Positions 43,186-53,446 are shown, counted from the stretch's first letter. The stretch is 64,000 bases of DNA from Paludisphaera rhizosphaerae (GCF_011065895.1 NZ_JAALCR010000017.1:1-64000), one strand, 5' to 3'. A program made the numbers and translations. The notes: a model not told the origin generated them from the sequence alone.

Positions 43186-43746
43186 TCAGGCAGCCGGTTG
43201 GGCCGGATGCGACCGCCTGACGACGGCGAAAGCCGCCGGCGCACCCAGTGCAATCAGGACAATCGACGAGGGTTCCGGGGCGGCTTCCGACGACCGTGTG
43301 AGGAGCGTGCCGGACCCGCTGCGCCTGTTGCCGTACTGGGATTCGGTGATGATGATCGACCCAGAGCCCGAGGAAATCGGGGTGAACTCCGCGGTGAGAA
43401 ACTGCCCGCCGCTGGCGAAGAGGCTGAACGACCCCTGGGCGTAAGTCACGGAGAAATAGTGGTCGTCGGCCACCGAGGGAACATAGTAATTCCCGGAGAA
43501 GAACATCGAGCTTCCATTGATGATGGCGGACGACGTCGACATGCTGATCGAGAGCAGCCTCTGCAAGTCGTCGCTGTAGGTGAACGTGCCGCTGGCCGTC
43601 CCCGCGCTCGAGGCGGGGACTCCAGGCAGCGTCGACGCGTTGTTCAGCCCGATCGAGAACTGGTAGACGACGTCCGCGGCGGCCTGCTCCGCCTGTCCGA
43701 CCGTCGCCAGCAAAATCAAAGAGTTGATCAGGGTGAACCGCTTCAT
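43186..43746 (-). CDS. PEP-CTERM protein
   Basis: 186 residues from the ATG at 43746. A signal peptide (LINSLILLATVGQAEQAAA) is followed by a beta-rich body with TASGTFTYSDDLQRLLSIS and FTPISSGSGSIIITESQYG. The tail EAAPEPSSIVLIALGAPAAF followed by AVVRRSHP is a PEP-CTERM sorting signal. It is unrelated in body sequence to the tandem pair at 28-30 kb. It is divergent from the next PSD1 gene. The function is unknown. Confidence 0.82.
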   Translation of the reverse strand: MKRFTLINSLILLATVGQAEQAAADVVYQFSIGLNNASTLPGVPASSAGTASGTFTYSDDLQRLLSISMSTSSAIINGSSMFFSGNYYVPSVADDHYFSVTYAQGSFSLFASGGQFLTAEFTPISSGSGSIIITESQYGNRRSGSGTLLTRSSEAAPEPSSIVLIALGAPAAFAVVRRSHPAQPAA

Positions 43747-44166
43747 GGGTCGCTCGCCTACTGCTGAGTGGGGCGATTGAGACGGCGAGAGGATGCGTCT
43801 CGCGTCGCCGCCGCCCACCGACGCGTGAGCGTCGTGTCGAGTCAGCTTTGGATCATGCCAGCAATGTGCTTCGAAATTCACGCATGATGAAAAACATCAA
43901 CACGAGATTCCATAATAGGCTGTTGACGGCTTGTGTAAGCGGCGGTCGGTGGCCTGATCGCGCGTGGGTTGGTTTTCAAACCTGGCGGCCGACCGCTCGC
44001 CGGTGATTGCCAAGGGGGGTGGCGGGTCGGTGGACGCGGCCTTGTGTCGGCCCGCTCGACCGTGCGAGAATAAGAAGGTCGACCGAGAGTCGGCCCCTCC
44101 TTGCCAGCGCTGCGCTCTGATCCTCCCGGTTTCGGATTCCCGGCCCTCGTCGAGAGTCGCGCCCGC
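43747..44166. other. Divergent intergenic region, 420 bases
   Basis: Between the leftward PEP-CTERM gene and the rightward PSD1 gene. The part 43850-43935 is clearly richer in A and T than the rest and is the likely promoter zone. No convincing gene is seen. Confidence 0.45.
43912..43939 (-). promoter_or_regulatory. Possible promoter of the PEP-CTERM gene
   Basis: On the minus strand CTTACA and TATTAT are 16 bases apart in the AT-rich part of the divergent region, with 4/6 and 5/6 matches to the sigma70 consensus. The leader would be about 165 bases. It is a weak prediction with no second copy to support it. Confidence 0.25.
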
Positions 44167-46506
44167 ATGAAGCGTTTCATCACCAGTTTCGGGACGGTGG
44201 GACTTCTGGCCGCGTCCGCGACGATCGCGTCGGCCGACGACCGGGTCGACTACAATCGGGACGTCCGGCCGATCCTGGCGAAGGCCTGCTTCGCCTGCCA
44301 CGGGTCCGACGCCAAGGCCCGCGCGGCGGATCTGCGGCTGGACGTCCGCGACGAGGCCGTGAAATCGACCGACGACCGCGAGCCGGCCTTCGTCCCCGGC
44401 GATCCCTCGGCGAGCGTGGCGATCGAAAAGATCCTGGACGAGGACGACACCCTGCGCATGCCTCCTCGCAAGGCGGGGCCGCGGCTCGACCCCGCGCAGG
44501 TGGACGTCCTCAAACGATGGGTCGCCCAGGGGGCGGAGTATGCCGAGCACTGGGCGCTCGTCCCGCCGCAAGCGCCCGCGCAACCGGCCGTCGCTGAGGC
44601 CGGCTGGACCCGTGATTCGCTCGACGCCTTCATCCTGGCCCGGCTGGAGAGCGAGGGGATGCGGCCCTCGCCCGAGGCCGACCGCGCGACGCTCTTCCGC
44701 CGGATCAGCCTCGACCTTCGCGGCCTGCCGCCGACGATCGCCGAGGCCCGCGCCTTCGCCGAGGACCCCGCGCCCGACGCCTACGAGAAGGCCGTCGACC
44801 GTTTCCTGGCCGATCCCGCCTTCGGCGAGCGGTGGGCGCGGCCGTGGCTCGACCTGGCCCGCTACGCCGATTCCGCCGGCTACGGCTCAGACCCGCTCCG
44901 GACGATCTGGGGATATCGCGACTGGCTGATCGCCGCCCTCAACGCGAACACGCCCTTCGACCGCTTCACCATCGAGCAGATCGCCGGCGACCTCCTCCCG
45001 AACGCGACCGACCGCGACCGCGCCGCGACGGCCTTCCATCGCAACACGATGACCAACACCGAAGGCGGTACGGACGACGAGGAGTTCCGCATCGCCGCCG
45101 TGAAGGACCGGGTCGACGTGACCTTTCAGGCCTGGATGGGTCTGACGATGGGCTGCGCCAAGTGCCACTCGCACAAGTACGACCCGATCAGCCACGAAGA
45201 GTATTACTCGGCCTTCGCCGTCTTCAACCAGACGACCGACGCCGACCGCCCCGACGAGGCCCCCGTCATCCCCTGGATGACCCCCGAGGACGCGAAGCGG
45301 CTGGAAAAGATCGAAGCCCAGATCGGCAAACTCAAGAAACGGCAGGAAACCCTCGTCGGCCCGCCGGAGAAGAAGAAGCTCGACGAGATCGCCAAGTTGG
45401 AAAAATCGAAGGCCGGCTTCCCGACACTCCCCGTCATGGTCGAATTGGCCCCCGACAAGCGGCGCGTGACGCGCGTCTTGATGAAGGGGAACTTCCTCGA
45501 CCCCGGCCCCGAGGTTTCCGCCGGTCTGCCCAAGGCCCTCGGGCCGAAGCCCGAAGGCTTCGTCGACCGCCTGACACTGGCGAAGTGGCTGGTCGACCGT
45601 CGCAACCCGTTGACGGCCCGCGTGGCGGTCAACCGAACGTGGGCGACGCTCTTCGGGACGGGGATCGTCGCCACCGAGGAGGACTTCGGGACTCAGGGCG
45701 AGCCTCCCAGCCATCCTGAGCTGCTCGACCGCCTGGCCGTCGACTTCATGGAGTCGGGCTGGGACGTGAAAGGGCTGATCCGGCGGCTCGTTTGCTCGGC
45801 GACGTATCGGCAGTCGGCCCGTGCGACCAGGGAGATGCTGACGAAAGACCCGCGCAACCGACTGCTCGCCCGCTTCCCGCGCGTCCGCCTGGACGCTGAG
45901 GCCGTCCGCGATCAGGCCCTGGCGCTCTCGGGGCTGCTCGCCCGCAAGATCGGCGGGCCGAGCGTCTTCCCCGTCCAGCCTGAGGGGCTCTGGCAGGCCG
46001 CGTTCAACGGCCAGCGGACATGGAAGACGAGCGACGGGACCGACCGGCATCGTCGCGGGCTCTACACCTTCTGGCGGCGGACCGTCCCGTATCCCTCGAT
46101 GGCCGCGTTCGACGCCCCCAGCCGCGAGCTTTGCTCGGTGAAGCGCGTCCGGACCAACACGCCGCTCCAGGCGCTCGTCACGCTCAACGACCCGGTGTAC
46201 GTCGAGGCCGCGCAGGGCCTCGCGCGGAGGATGGTCCGCGATGGCGGATCGTCGCCCGAGGATCGCGTCCGCCATGGGCTGGAGTTGTGCCTCGGCCGAC
46301 CGGCCCGCGACGAGGAGGTCATCCCACTTCTGTCGCTCTACGCGGCGCAGCTCGACCGCTACCGTCGCGATCCATCCGCCGCGACCGCTCTGGCCACGGA
46401 CCCGATCGGCCCGCTCCCCGATGGGCTGGACGCAGCCGAGGCCGCCGCATGGACGGCCGTGGCCAACGTGCTCTTGAATCTCGACTCCGTTCTGACCCGA
46501 GGGTGA
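44167..46506 (+). CDS. PSD1 / planctomycete cytochrome c protein (DUF1549-DUF1553), short form
   Basis: 779 residues from the ATG at 44167, which opens a signal peptide (KRFITSFGTVGLLAASATIASA). The haem motif is CFACHGSD near residue 40. DUF1549 (DSLDAFILARLESEGM, LDLRGLPPTIAEARAF) includes CAKCHSHKYDPISHEEYYS; DUF1553 includes RVAVNRTWATLFGTGIV and RRGLYTFWRRTVPYP. It lacks the extra jelly-roll domain found in the 1050-residue relative and represents the basic architecture. The DUF1501 gene starts 4 bases after its stop, so the pair is tightly coupled. Confidence 0.93.
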   Translation: MKRFITSFGTVGLLAASATIASADDRVDYNRDVRPILAKACFACHGSDAKARAADLRLDVRDEAVKSTDDREPAFVPGDPSASVAIEKILDEDDTLRMPPRKAGPRLDPAQVDVLKRWVAQGAEYAEHWALVPPQAPAQPAVAEAGWTRDSLDAFILARLESEGMRPSPEADRATLFRRISLDLRGLPPTIAEARAFAEDPAPDAYEKAVDRFLADPAFGERWARPWLDLARYADSAGYGSDPLRTIWGYRDWLIAALNANTPFDRFTIEQIAGDLLPNATDRDRAATAFHRNTMTNTEGGTDDEEFRIAAVKDRVDVTFQAWMGLTMGCAKCHSHKYDPISHEEYYSAFAVFNQTTDADRPDEAPVIPWMTPEDAKRLEKIEAQIGKLKKRQETLVGPPEKKKLDEIAKLEKSKAGFPTLPVMVELAPDKRRVTRVLMKGNFLDPGPEVSAGLPKALGPKPEGFVDRLTLAKWLVDRRNPLTARVAVNRTWATLFGTGIVATEEDFGTQGEPPSHPELLDRLAVDFMESGWDVKGLIRRLVCSATYRQSARATREMLTKDPRNRLLARFPRVRLDAEAVRDQALALSGLLARKIGGPSVFPVQPEGLWQAAFNGQRTWKTSDGTDRHRRGLYTFWRRTVPYPSMAAFDAPSRELCSVKRVRTNTPLQALVTLNDPVYVEAAQGLARRMVRDGGSSPEDRVRHGLELCLGRPARDEEVIPLLSLYAAQLDRYRRDPSAATALATDPIGPLPDGLDAAEAAAWTAVANVLLNLDSVLTRG

Positions 46507-46510
46507 CGCC

Positions 46511-47983
46511 GTGGGATTGGAAGCGAACCTCGACCTGCGTCAGATCCTCCACATGCGGCTCGCCCGAGCGGAGACGCGCCGGCAGTTCCTGCGGCGCTCG
46601 CAGATGGGGCTGGGGGCGATTGCGCTGGCCGGGTTGACGGGCTCGACGCGGGCCGGCGGCGAGGCCGACGCCGCGCCGGCGATTCCTCGACGTCCGGCGA
46701 AAGCGAAGAGCGTTATCTATCTTCATATGTCCGGAGGTCCTCCGCAGCAGGATCTCTTCGACTACAAGCCGCTCCTGAACAAGCACCACATGGAGCCCTG
46801 TCCGGAGGAGCTTCTCAAGGGCCAGCGGTTCGCGTTCATCAAGGGGCGTCCCAAGATGCTGGGGACCCCTCACAAATTCGCCCGCCGCGGCGAGAGCGGC
46901 CAGTGGATGAGCGACATTCAGCCGAATCTCGCCGAGGTGATCGACGAGACGACGGTGATCCGGTCGATGATCACGACCGAGTTCAACCACGCGCCGGCGG
47001 AGTTGTTCATGTTCACGGGTTCGCCCCGGAACGGCGGCGCTGCAATGGGCTCGTGGATCACGTACGGGCTGGGATCGGAGAATCGCGATCTGCCCGGCTT
47101 CGTGGTGATGATCAGCGGCGGCACCGACCCGACCGGCGGCAAGGCGCTGTGGAGCCCCGGATTCCTGCCAGGGATCTTCCAGGGCGTGCAGTGTCGGACG
47201 GTGGGCGACCCGGTGCTCTACGTCGGCGACCCCAAGGGGATGACTCGCGAGGACCGGCGGCGCACGCTCGACGCGCTCGATCGTCTGAATGAGATCGAGG
47301 CCCGCGAGCACGGCGACCCCGAGACGTTGACGCGGATCGGCCAGTATGAGCTGGCCTTCCGGATGCAAGCGAGCGTCCCGGACGTGATGGACGTGGGCCG
47401 CGAACCGCAGGCGATCCTGGAGGAGTACGGCGCCGTCCCCGGCGCGGCGTCGTTCGCCAACAACTGCCTGCTCGCCCGCCGCCTGGTCGAACGGGGCGTC
47501 CGTTTCGTCCAGTTGTTCGACTGGGGATGGGACTGCCACGGCACCAGTGCGGGGAACGACATCGTCGAGTTCTTGCCGAAGAAGTGCAAAGAGGTGGATC
47601 GGCCGATCGCCGCCCTGATCCGAGACCTGAAACGCCGAGGGCTGCTCGACGAGACGATCGTGGTCTGGGGCGGCGAATTCGGCCGGACGTCGATGAATGA
47701 GGCCCGTGGCGGCTCCACGTTCCTGGGCCGCGACCACCACCCGCACTGCTTCACCCTCTGGGCGGCCGGCGGCGGCTTCAAGGCCGGCGCGGCCGTCGGC
47801 GCGACCGACGAACTCGGCTCCTCCATCGCCGTCGACCCGGTCCCCGTCCACGACTTCCAGGCCACGCTCCTGCACCTCCTGGGCCTGGACCCGTTCACCT
47901 TCCGCTACCCCGACCAGGGCCTCCAGCAACGCCTCATCGGCGTCGAGGAGGGCGTTAAGGTCCGCAAGGATCTTATAGCCTGA
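46511..47983 (+). CDS. DUF1501 protein, Tat-exported
   Basis: 490 residues from a GTG. A twin-arginine motif is present (ETRRQFLRRSQMGLGAIAL). Landmarks: [66 protein letters not shown] and GRDHHPHCFTLWAAGGG. It forms the usual pair with the PSD1 gene just upstream. The protein folds like alkaline phosphatase family members; the substrate is unknown. Confidence 0.93.
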   Translation: MGLEANLDLRQILHMRLARAETRRQFLRRSQMGLGAIALAGLTGSTRAGGEADAAPAIPRRPAKAKSVIYLHMSGGPPQQDLFDYKPLLNKHHMEPCPEELLKGQRFAFIKGRPKMLGTPHKFARRGESGQWMSDIQPNLAEVIDETTVIRSMITTEFNHAPAELFMFTGSPRNGGAAMGSWITYGLGSENRDLPGFVVMISGGTDPTGGKALWSPGFLPGIFQGVQCRTVGDPVLYVGDPKGMTREDRRRTLDALDRLNEIEAREHGDPETLTRIGQYELAFRMQASVPDVMDVGREPQAILEEYGAVPGAASFANNCLLARRLVERGVRFVQLFDWGWDCHGTSAGNDIVEFLPKKCKEVDRPIAALIRDLKRRGLLDETIVVWGGEFGRTSMNEARGGSTFLGRDHHPHCFTLWAAGGGFKAGAAVGATDELGSSIAVDPVPVHDFQATLLHLLGLDPFTFRYPDQGLQQRLIGVEEGVKVRKDLIA

Positions 47984-48466
47984 GCAAGTCGTCGAATCGT
48001 CTGAACCCGTCGTCGAATTCTCGGATTTTCTCGACGGTTGGGGACCACCATCAAGGTACAGGGATGCCTCAGCGTCTCCCGGTTCCTTGGCAATACGATG
48101 GTCTGCAACGTCCAGGATTTCGAGCGACGATCGAAGTCGCTTCTCCCGGCAGGAGATGTCAGCCCGAGGACCCTCACCCGTCGCTTCGGGCCAATCCTCT
48201 TCCGGGGGACCGCTGACACGACGTTGACTTCAAGGAGGATCAACCCCAACGGCCTTCCCCCGCGAGGGGGGAAGACGTCTTGATCGCCGACGCCGAAGAA
48301 GTCTTGGGTGGTCAGGGCGGGAGATGAGACTTTGAGGCGGGGCGATCTGTGTGGAACACGGTTTTTTGTCGAACGAAGCCACCCGGGTTCGTTGAAATCG
48401 GAATGATGGCAATGGTTTGCGTCATTGGGTCCGTTGGCTTCGTTCGCGGGCGAAGCCATTGGTGGA
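47984..48466. other. Intergenic region with degraded repeat
   Basis: 483 bases between the DUF1501 stop and the sialidase stop (convergent). It contains the degraded repeat at 48140-48274. The remainder has a short direct repeat of GTCGTCGAAT near 47989-48020 and a T-run at 48362-48367. No gene is supported. Confidence 0.5.
48140..48274. repeat. Composite palindromic repeat, locus 5, degraded
   Basis: The left hairpin is reduced to CTTCTCCCGGCAGGAG. The middle has GACCCTCACCCGTCGCTTCG. The right hairpin is intact: CTTCCCCCGCGAGGGGGGAA plus G (48253-48274). It lies between convergent genes. Confidence 0.6.
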
Positions 48467-49645
48467 TCACCTGGCGGCGGGGCTGGTCGCCTGGTCGACG
48501 ACCACGCGGAGGCGGGTCTCGGGGGAGACCGGGCGGCCGGCGGCGACGTCGGCCTCGGTGAAGACGGCCATGAGGATTTGACGGTCTCGGGTGCGGTTGT
48601 AGTCGTAGGTCAGATAAATCCGTCCGTCTGGATCCTGCACGCCGTCCGGGTAGGAGACCCCCTTGCGGTCGTCGATCATCAGGCCGCCCGTCCAGGTCCG
48701 GCCGTCGTCGTCGGACAGGCGGGCGATCAGGTGCGACCGGGCTTTGCCTTCAGGAGGCTGATGGGCGACCAGCAGCAGCTTGCCCGACCGCAGACGGCGG
48801 ATGAAGAAGCGGCTGTCGACGTGAGGGATGGTCGACCGCCGGCCCTCGCTCCATGTCAGGCCGCCATCGGTCGAGTCGGCCTCGCCGATGCCGTACTTGG
48901 TCCGGACGAGCATCCAGAGCGAGCCGTCGCGACGCTCGACGATCGAGTGCTCGTCGAAGGCGCGCTCGGGGACGATCGTCTTTCCCCGGGGCGTCCAGTT
49001 CGCGCCCCGGTCGGTCGAGGCGACGACGTGGGCGCCGGTCCCCAGGTTCGACGCGCGGCGATGGCCGGCGTCGGCCGTGGCGGGGCGTTCCCAGACAGCG
49101 ACGGGGAGGAGCCAGGTCCCGTCGGACGTGACGGTCGGCTTGTTCATCATGATGCCGTCGCAAAGCCGGCGCGGGGTGGACCAGGCCGGGGCCTCCGCGT
49201 TCGGGTTGTCGGTCGAGATCGTCCACACCCCGGCGCGACCGTCCCACCACTGGTACGACTGGGCCCAGAAGAGGTGCAGCCGGCCGTCGGGGTCGAGCCA
49301 CAGGCAGGGATCGTAGGCCCGGACGGGTCCCGGCGGGTCGACCACGAGCTTCGGTCCCGACCAGGTCTTGCCGTCGTCGCCGCTGGTCGTCAGGACGACA
49401 TAGTTGGATTCGCCCTCGCCGTCGCCGCCGGCGTACCAGGTCGCCCAGAGCCGGCCGCCCAGGGGGCGCTCGATCCCCGGGATCCCCTGAAACGGCCGTG
49501 CCGTTGATGCGTACTCCGGGCCCGGTTGGGTGTTCACGACGACCGGCTTCAGGGACGCGTCCTGCGCCCGGACGACGCCGACCGCCGCGGCCGCCAGCAA
49601 GATCCCGATCGCGATTCCCACCGTCCGCTCGTCGTGTCGTCGCAT
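48467..49645 (-). CDS. Secreted sialidase-like protein with four Asp-boxes
   Basis: 392 residues with a signal peptide (IAIGILLAAAAVGVVRA). Four Asp-box repeats are visible: SGDDGKTW (88-95), STDRGANW (210-217), STDGGLTW (258-265) and SDDDGRTW (311-318), which define the six-blade sialidase propeller. PFQGIPGIERPLGGRLWATW resembles the N-terminal Arg-containing strand. The enzyme may remove sialic or ketodeoxy acids from glycans, but many planctomycete members have unknown activity. It lies at the end of a leftward run with a small basic protein gene upstream. Confidence 0.85.
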   Translation of the reverse strand: MRRHDERTVGIAIGILLAAAAVGVVRAQDASLKPVVVNTQPGPEYASTARPFQGIPGIERPLGGRLWATWYAGGDGEGESNYVVLTTSGDDGKTWSGPKLVVDPPGPVRAYDPCLWLDPDGRLHLFWAQSYQWWDGRAGVWTISTDNPNAEAPAWSTPRRLCDGIMMNKPTVTSDGTWLLPVAVWERPATADAGHRRASNLGTGAHVVASTDRGANWTPRGKTIVPERAFDEHSIVERRDGSLWMLVRTKYGIGEADSTDGGLTWSEGRRSTIPHVDSRFFIRRLRSGKLLLVAHQPPEGKARSHLIARLSDDDGRTWTGGLMIDDRKGVSYPDGVQDPDGRIYLTYDYNRTRDRQILMAVFTEADVAAGRPVSPETRLRVVVDQATSPAAR

Positions 49646-49889
49646 GGTCGCACCTCCGTCGTTCGCCCGACTGTAACAGCAGGCGAGGGCGTCGGCGATG
49701 GTGGGCTTCGAAAAGGGAACGCGGCCCCGGGTTGCCTCTCGGCCGCCCAGCGCCGCGTTGTGGTGAAGGAGACAGGGAACTCGGGACGCATCCCGAGCCG
49801 CGATTCAAGAGCCTCCACTGAGATGGTGCGAATTCATGGCGAGGTGAGGATGAGTGCGTCGCTCCTCCCCCTCGGCGTCGCGGGTCGCT

Positions 49890-50042
49890 CTAGGATTTCT
49901 GTCCGAAGAGGACCGTGCGTAACCGGATGCTTCCCGCCGAATCGGCGTCGAACATGCCCTCCTGGAACCATCTCGTCCAGCCTCGCGTCCTGCGTGATTC
50001 CCGACGGACCCCGTAAATCTTGCGACGCTTCTTCGGGCTCAT
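49890..50042 (-). CDS. Small basic protein, candidate
   Basis: 50 residues, [20 protein letters not shown] followed by a Trp-rich part [18 protein letters not shown] and the end [13 protein letters not shown] lies at normal distance before the ATG. The protein is very basic at the N-terminus and contains three aromatic residues in a short space, consistent with nucleic-acid or ribosome binding, but I do not recognise a family. Support comes from the ribosome site and composition only. It may share a transcript with the sialidase gene. Confidence 0.45.
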   Translation of the reverse strand: MSPKKRRKIYGVRRESRRTRGWTRWFQEGMFDADSAGSIRLRTVLFGQKS

Positions 50043-50357
50043 GGTCGCCTCCGTGGGGGTTTCGATTTGTCGAAAGACATGGACGATCGACTGACATCGC
50101 AAGCCGCGTACCATTCCGGTCGCGGGCCGCGAGAAATCACCGTCGACCGCACTGAAATCATAGGAGAATTCCTGGGGCCTTTCTCGCTTCGTCGATTTTT
50201 TTCACGGATCCGCGACAACACGACGCGGAAAACCGGCCCTCGCGGGGGCGTGGCTCCAGCAGTCGAGGCGCGGTACGCTCGGTTCTTTGGCGAATGTGCA
50301 TTCGTCGTGAGCAAATTTCGACCACGGTTCGGTCGTTTCGACAATCGCGGAGGTGTC

Positions 50358-52784
50358 ATGGCGACTTCTGCACCTATCACTGGATGGTCCCTCCGGTCGT
50401 GGTTCGTCACGCTCGCGGTGCTGCATGCAGGGGCTCTCGCGATGGCCGAGGAGCCGGCCGCGAAGGCGCTTCAGCTTCGGTACGACCGCCCCGCCCGCGA
50501 ATGGTTGGAGGCCCTGCCGCTCGGCGACGGCCACCTGGGGGCGATGGTCTACGGCGGGTTTCCTTCGGAACGAATCGCCCTGAACGACGGGACGCTCTGG
50601 TCGGGGGGACCGAAGGACGGCGACAACCCGGAAGCCCTCAAGGCTCTACCGGAGATCCGCCGCCTGATCGCCGAGGAGAAGTACGCCGAGGCCCACGCTT
50701 ACGCCAAGAAGATGCAAGGCCCGTTCACCCAGAGCTACCAGCCGATGGGCGACCTGCTGCTGACGTTCCCAGCCGTCGAAGGGGGCACGACCGATTACCT
50801 CCGCACGCTCGACCTGGACCAGGCCGTGGCGACGACCACCTATAAGGCGGGGGGCGTGACGTATACGAGGGAGCTTTTCACCTCCAACCCCGACCGCGTT
50901 CTCGTCGCCCGACTGACGGCGGACCGTCCCGGGGCTTTGGCCTTTGAGGCGAAGCTTGCCAGCAAGCAGCGGTTTCACACGAAGGCCGACGGCGACGCGC
51001 TGGTCCTCGTCGGCCAGGCCCCCGCGAACGCCGATCCGGTCTACCACAAAACGGCCGAGCCGATCTCCTACAACGATGACGCGGGGATCCGTTTCGAGGT
51101 TCGCGTGAAGGTGCTCGCCGACGGCCAGGTCTCCGTCTCGGGCGATGCGATCCGAGTCGCCGGCGCGACGACCGCGACCTTGCTCCTGACCGACGCGACG
51201 AGCTTCAACGGGTTCGACAGATCGCCTGTCCGCGAGGGCCTCGACCCGGCGCCGATTGCGGCGGAACGTCTCGCGAAGGCCGCGGCCAAGACCTACGAGA
51301 CGCTCAGAGATAATCACATCCAGGATTATCAACGCCTGTTTCGTCGGGTGGCGATCGACCTGGGGCCGTCCGCGCCCGGGGCTCTGGACGTATCGACCGA
51401 CGAGCGGGTGAAGCGGTTCGGCGCGAAGGACCCGGGGATGGTCGCACTCCACTTTCAGTACGGCCGATACCTGCTGATCGCCAGCGCCCGTTCCGGCGGA
51501 CAGCCGCCCAACCTGCAAGGGCTCTGGAACGACGAGTTGTTCCCTCCCTGGAGCAGCAATTACACCATCAACATCAACACTGAGATGAACCACTGGCCGG
51601 CGGAGGTCGCCAACCTGGCCGAGTGCCACGCGCCATTGTTCGCCATGATCCGCGACCTGGCCGTCAACGGTGCGAAGACGGCTCGGGTCAACTACGGTTG
51701 CAACGGCTGGGTCGCCCACCACAACACGGACCTCTGGAAGCAGTCGGCGCCGGTGGGGGCGTTTGGCAAGGGGGACGCCACCTGGGCGTTCTGGCCGATG
51801 GCCGGGCCATGGCTCTGCCGTCACCTCTGGGACCACTACGCCTTTGGCGGCGACGAGGCGTTCCTGCGCGAGACCGCTTATCCGTTGATGAAAGGCTCGG
51901 CGGAGTTCTGCCTGGACTGGCTCGTCGAGGACGCCAGCGGTCGATTGACCACCTCGCCCTCGACGTCCCCCGAGAACCAGTTCATCGGTCCCGACGGCAA
52001 GCGTTCAGCCGTGAGCGCGGGGAGTTCGATGGACCTTGAGTTGATCCACGACCTGTTCGCCCACTGCATCACCGCCTCGAAGGTTCTCAAGACCGACGAC
52101 GCCTTCCGCGGCAAGCTCGAAGCGGCGATGGCGAAGCTGGCCCCGCTCCAGATCGGGCCGGACGGCCGGCTGCAGGAGTGGTCGAAGCCCTTCCGAGAGG
52201 CCGAGCCGAAGCACCGTCACGTCTCGCACCTCTGGGCCGCTTATCCGGGCGACCAGATCACCCAGCGGACGCCCGACCTTCAGGAGGCCGTGAAGAAGTC
52301 GCTGATCGCGAGGACCGACCAGGGGACAGGCTGGTCGACCGGCTGGAAGGTCTGCCTGTGGGCCCGGCAAGGAGACGGCGACCACGCCTTCGGGCTGATC
52401 CAGCGGACGCTGACGCTCGGCCCCGGCGGCGTGTACGCGAACCTGTTCGGCAGCCATCCCCCGTTCCAGATGGATGGCAACTTCGCCTTCCCCGCGGGGG
52501 TCTCCGAGATGCTCCTGCAAAGCCACGAGGCCGACGGCGACGTCCATCTCCTCCCCGCCTTGCCTACGGCCTGGCCGACGGGCTCCGTCAAGGGCCTCCG
52601 CGCTCGAGGCGGCTTCGAGGTCGACCTCGCCTGGAAGGACGGCAAGCTAACCTCCGCCGTGATCCGATCCAATCTCGGCCGCAAGGCGACGGTCCGCACC
52701 GCCGGCAAGGCCGTGACGATCGAGACGAAGCCGGGCGGGACGTATACAATCGATGCAGGTTTGATCGTGCGTCCCGGGGCGTGA
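50358..52784 (+). CDS. GH95 alpha-L-fucosidase, secreted
   Basis: 808 residues. The ATG at 50358 has GGAGG upstream and opens a signal peptide ending near ALAMAEE; the longer open frame before it is not family-like. GH95 features: [20 protein letters not shown] near 36, [11 protein letters not shown], the catalytic region with [15 protein letters not shown] near 395, [13 protein letters not shown] near 533, [12 protein letters not shown] near 620 and [13 protein letters not shown] near 697. The enzyme releases alpha-1,2-linked fucose or alpha-L-galactose by inversion. It extends the set of exported hydrolases in this window. Confidence 0.93.
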   Translation: MATSAPITGWSLRSWFVTLAVLHAGALAMAEEPAAKALQLRYDRPAREWLEALPLGDGHLGAMVYGGFPSERIALNDGTLWSGGPKDGDNPEALKALPEIRRLIAEEKYAEAHAYAKKMQGPFTQSYQPMGDLLLTFPAVEGGTTDYLRTLDLDQAVATTTYKAGGVTYTRELFTSNPDRVLVARLTADRPGALAFEAKLASKQRFHTKADGDALVLVGQAPANADPVYHKTAEPISYNDDAGIRFEVRVKVLADGQVSVSGDAIRVAGATTATLLLTDATSFNGFDRSPVREGLDPAPIAAERLAKAAAKTYETLRDNHIQDYQRLFRRVAIDLGPSAPGALDVSTDERVKRFGAKDPGMVALHFQYGRYLLIASARSGGQPPNLQGLWNDELFPPWSSNYTININTEMNHWPAEVANLAECHAPLFAMIRDLAVNGAKTARVNYGCNGWVAHHNTDLWKQSAPVGAFGKGDATWAFWPMAGPWLCRHLWDHYAFGGDEAFLRETAYPLMKGSAEFCLDWLVEDASGRLTTSPSTSPENQFIGPDGKRSAVSAGSSMDLELIHDLFAHCITASKVLKTDDAFRGKLEAAMAKLAPLQIGPDGRLQEWSKPFREAEPKHRHVSHLWAAYPGDQITQRTPDLQEAVKKSLIARTDQGTGWSTGWKVCLWARQGDGDHAFGLIQRTLTLGPGGVYANLFGSHPPFQMDGNFAFPAGVSEMLLQSHEADGDVHLLPALPTAWPTGSVKGLRARGGFEVDLAWKDGKLTSAVIRSNLGRKATVRTAGKAVTIETKPGGTYTIDAGLIVRPGA

Positions 52785-52822
52785 ACTGTGTGGCCCCCTG
52801 ATTTTGTCGGAGGTCCTTCATC

Positions 52823-53440
52823 GTGAGCACGACCGCCGCGCTTCCGGTTCTCGACGCCGCGCTCGCCTCGCGGCTGTCGAGGATCAGCGTCGACCAATAT
52901 GACCGCCTTGTCGCGGCCGGCGCGATTTTCGACGCCGAGGCCGTGGAACTGATCGAAGGGCTCTTCGTGAACAAGATGGGCCGTAACCGTCCCCACGTGC
53001 TGGCGGGCAAGCTCGGGCTCGCGGCCTTGCAGCGGATCGTCCCGGCGGGCTGGCACGTCGCCAAGGAGGATCCGGTCCGGGCTTCGGACTGGAGCAAGCC
53101 GGAGCCCGATCTGGCGGTCGTTCGGGGAGGGATCACGGACTATGTCGACCGTGACGTGACGGCGGCCGACGTCGGGCTCGTCGTCGAGATTGCCGAATCG
53201 AGCCTGGCCGTCGGCCGCGACGTCATGGGCCGCCTGTACGCCGCGGGCGGCATCCCCTGCTACTGGGTCGTCAACCTCGTCGACGGCCTCGTCGAGGTCT
53301 ATTCCGATCCCGACCTCGCCGCCGGCTACCGATCACGACAGGATCACCGCCGAGGAGAGACGATTTCGGTGACGCTCGACGGCGTCGAGGTCGGACGCGC
53401 GACCGTCGACGAGTTGTTGACGGGCAAGCCGAGCGCCTGA
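52823..53440 (+). CDS. Uma2 family (DUF820) protein with altered catalytic lysine
   Basis: 205 residues from a GTG with CGGAGG upstream. The Uma2 core is clear: IEGLFVNKMGRNRPHVLA, PEPDLAVVRG, VGLVVEIAESSLAVGRD and YWVVNLVDGLVEVYSDP. In the family the lysine of PD-(D/E)XK lies four residues before the Tyr of the (R)LYA motif; here that residue is Met (codon 53225-53227) in DVMGRLYAAGG. The protein may thus be inactive as a nuclease. It is closer to the common Uma2 type than to the tandem pair at 1.5-2.8 kb. Confidence 0.85.
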   Translation: MSTTAALPVLDAALASRLSRISVDQYDRLVAAGAIFDAEAVELIEGLFVNKMGRNRPHVLAGKLGLAALQRIVPAGWHVAKEDPVRASDWSKPEPDLAVVRGGITDYVDRDVTAADVGLVVEIAESSLAVGRDVMGRLYAAGGIPCYWVVNLVDGLVEVYSDPDLAAGYRSRQDHRRGETISVTLDGVEVGRATVDELLTGKPSA

Positions 53441-53446
53441 GCGCGG

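Noticed and set aside
10274-48274. Palindromic repeats as a CRISPR array
   Set aside because: The copies are scattered over tens of kilobases, not regularly spaced, and there are no cas genes.
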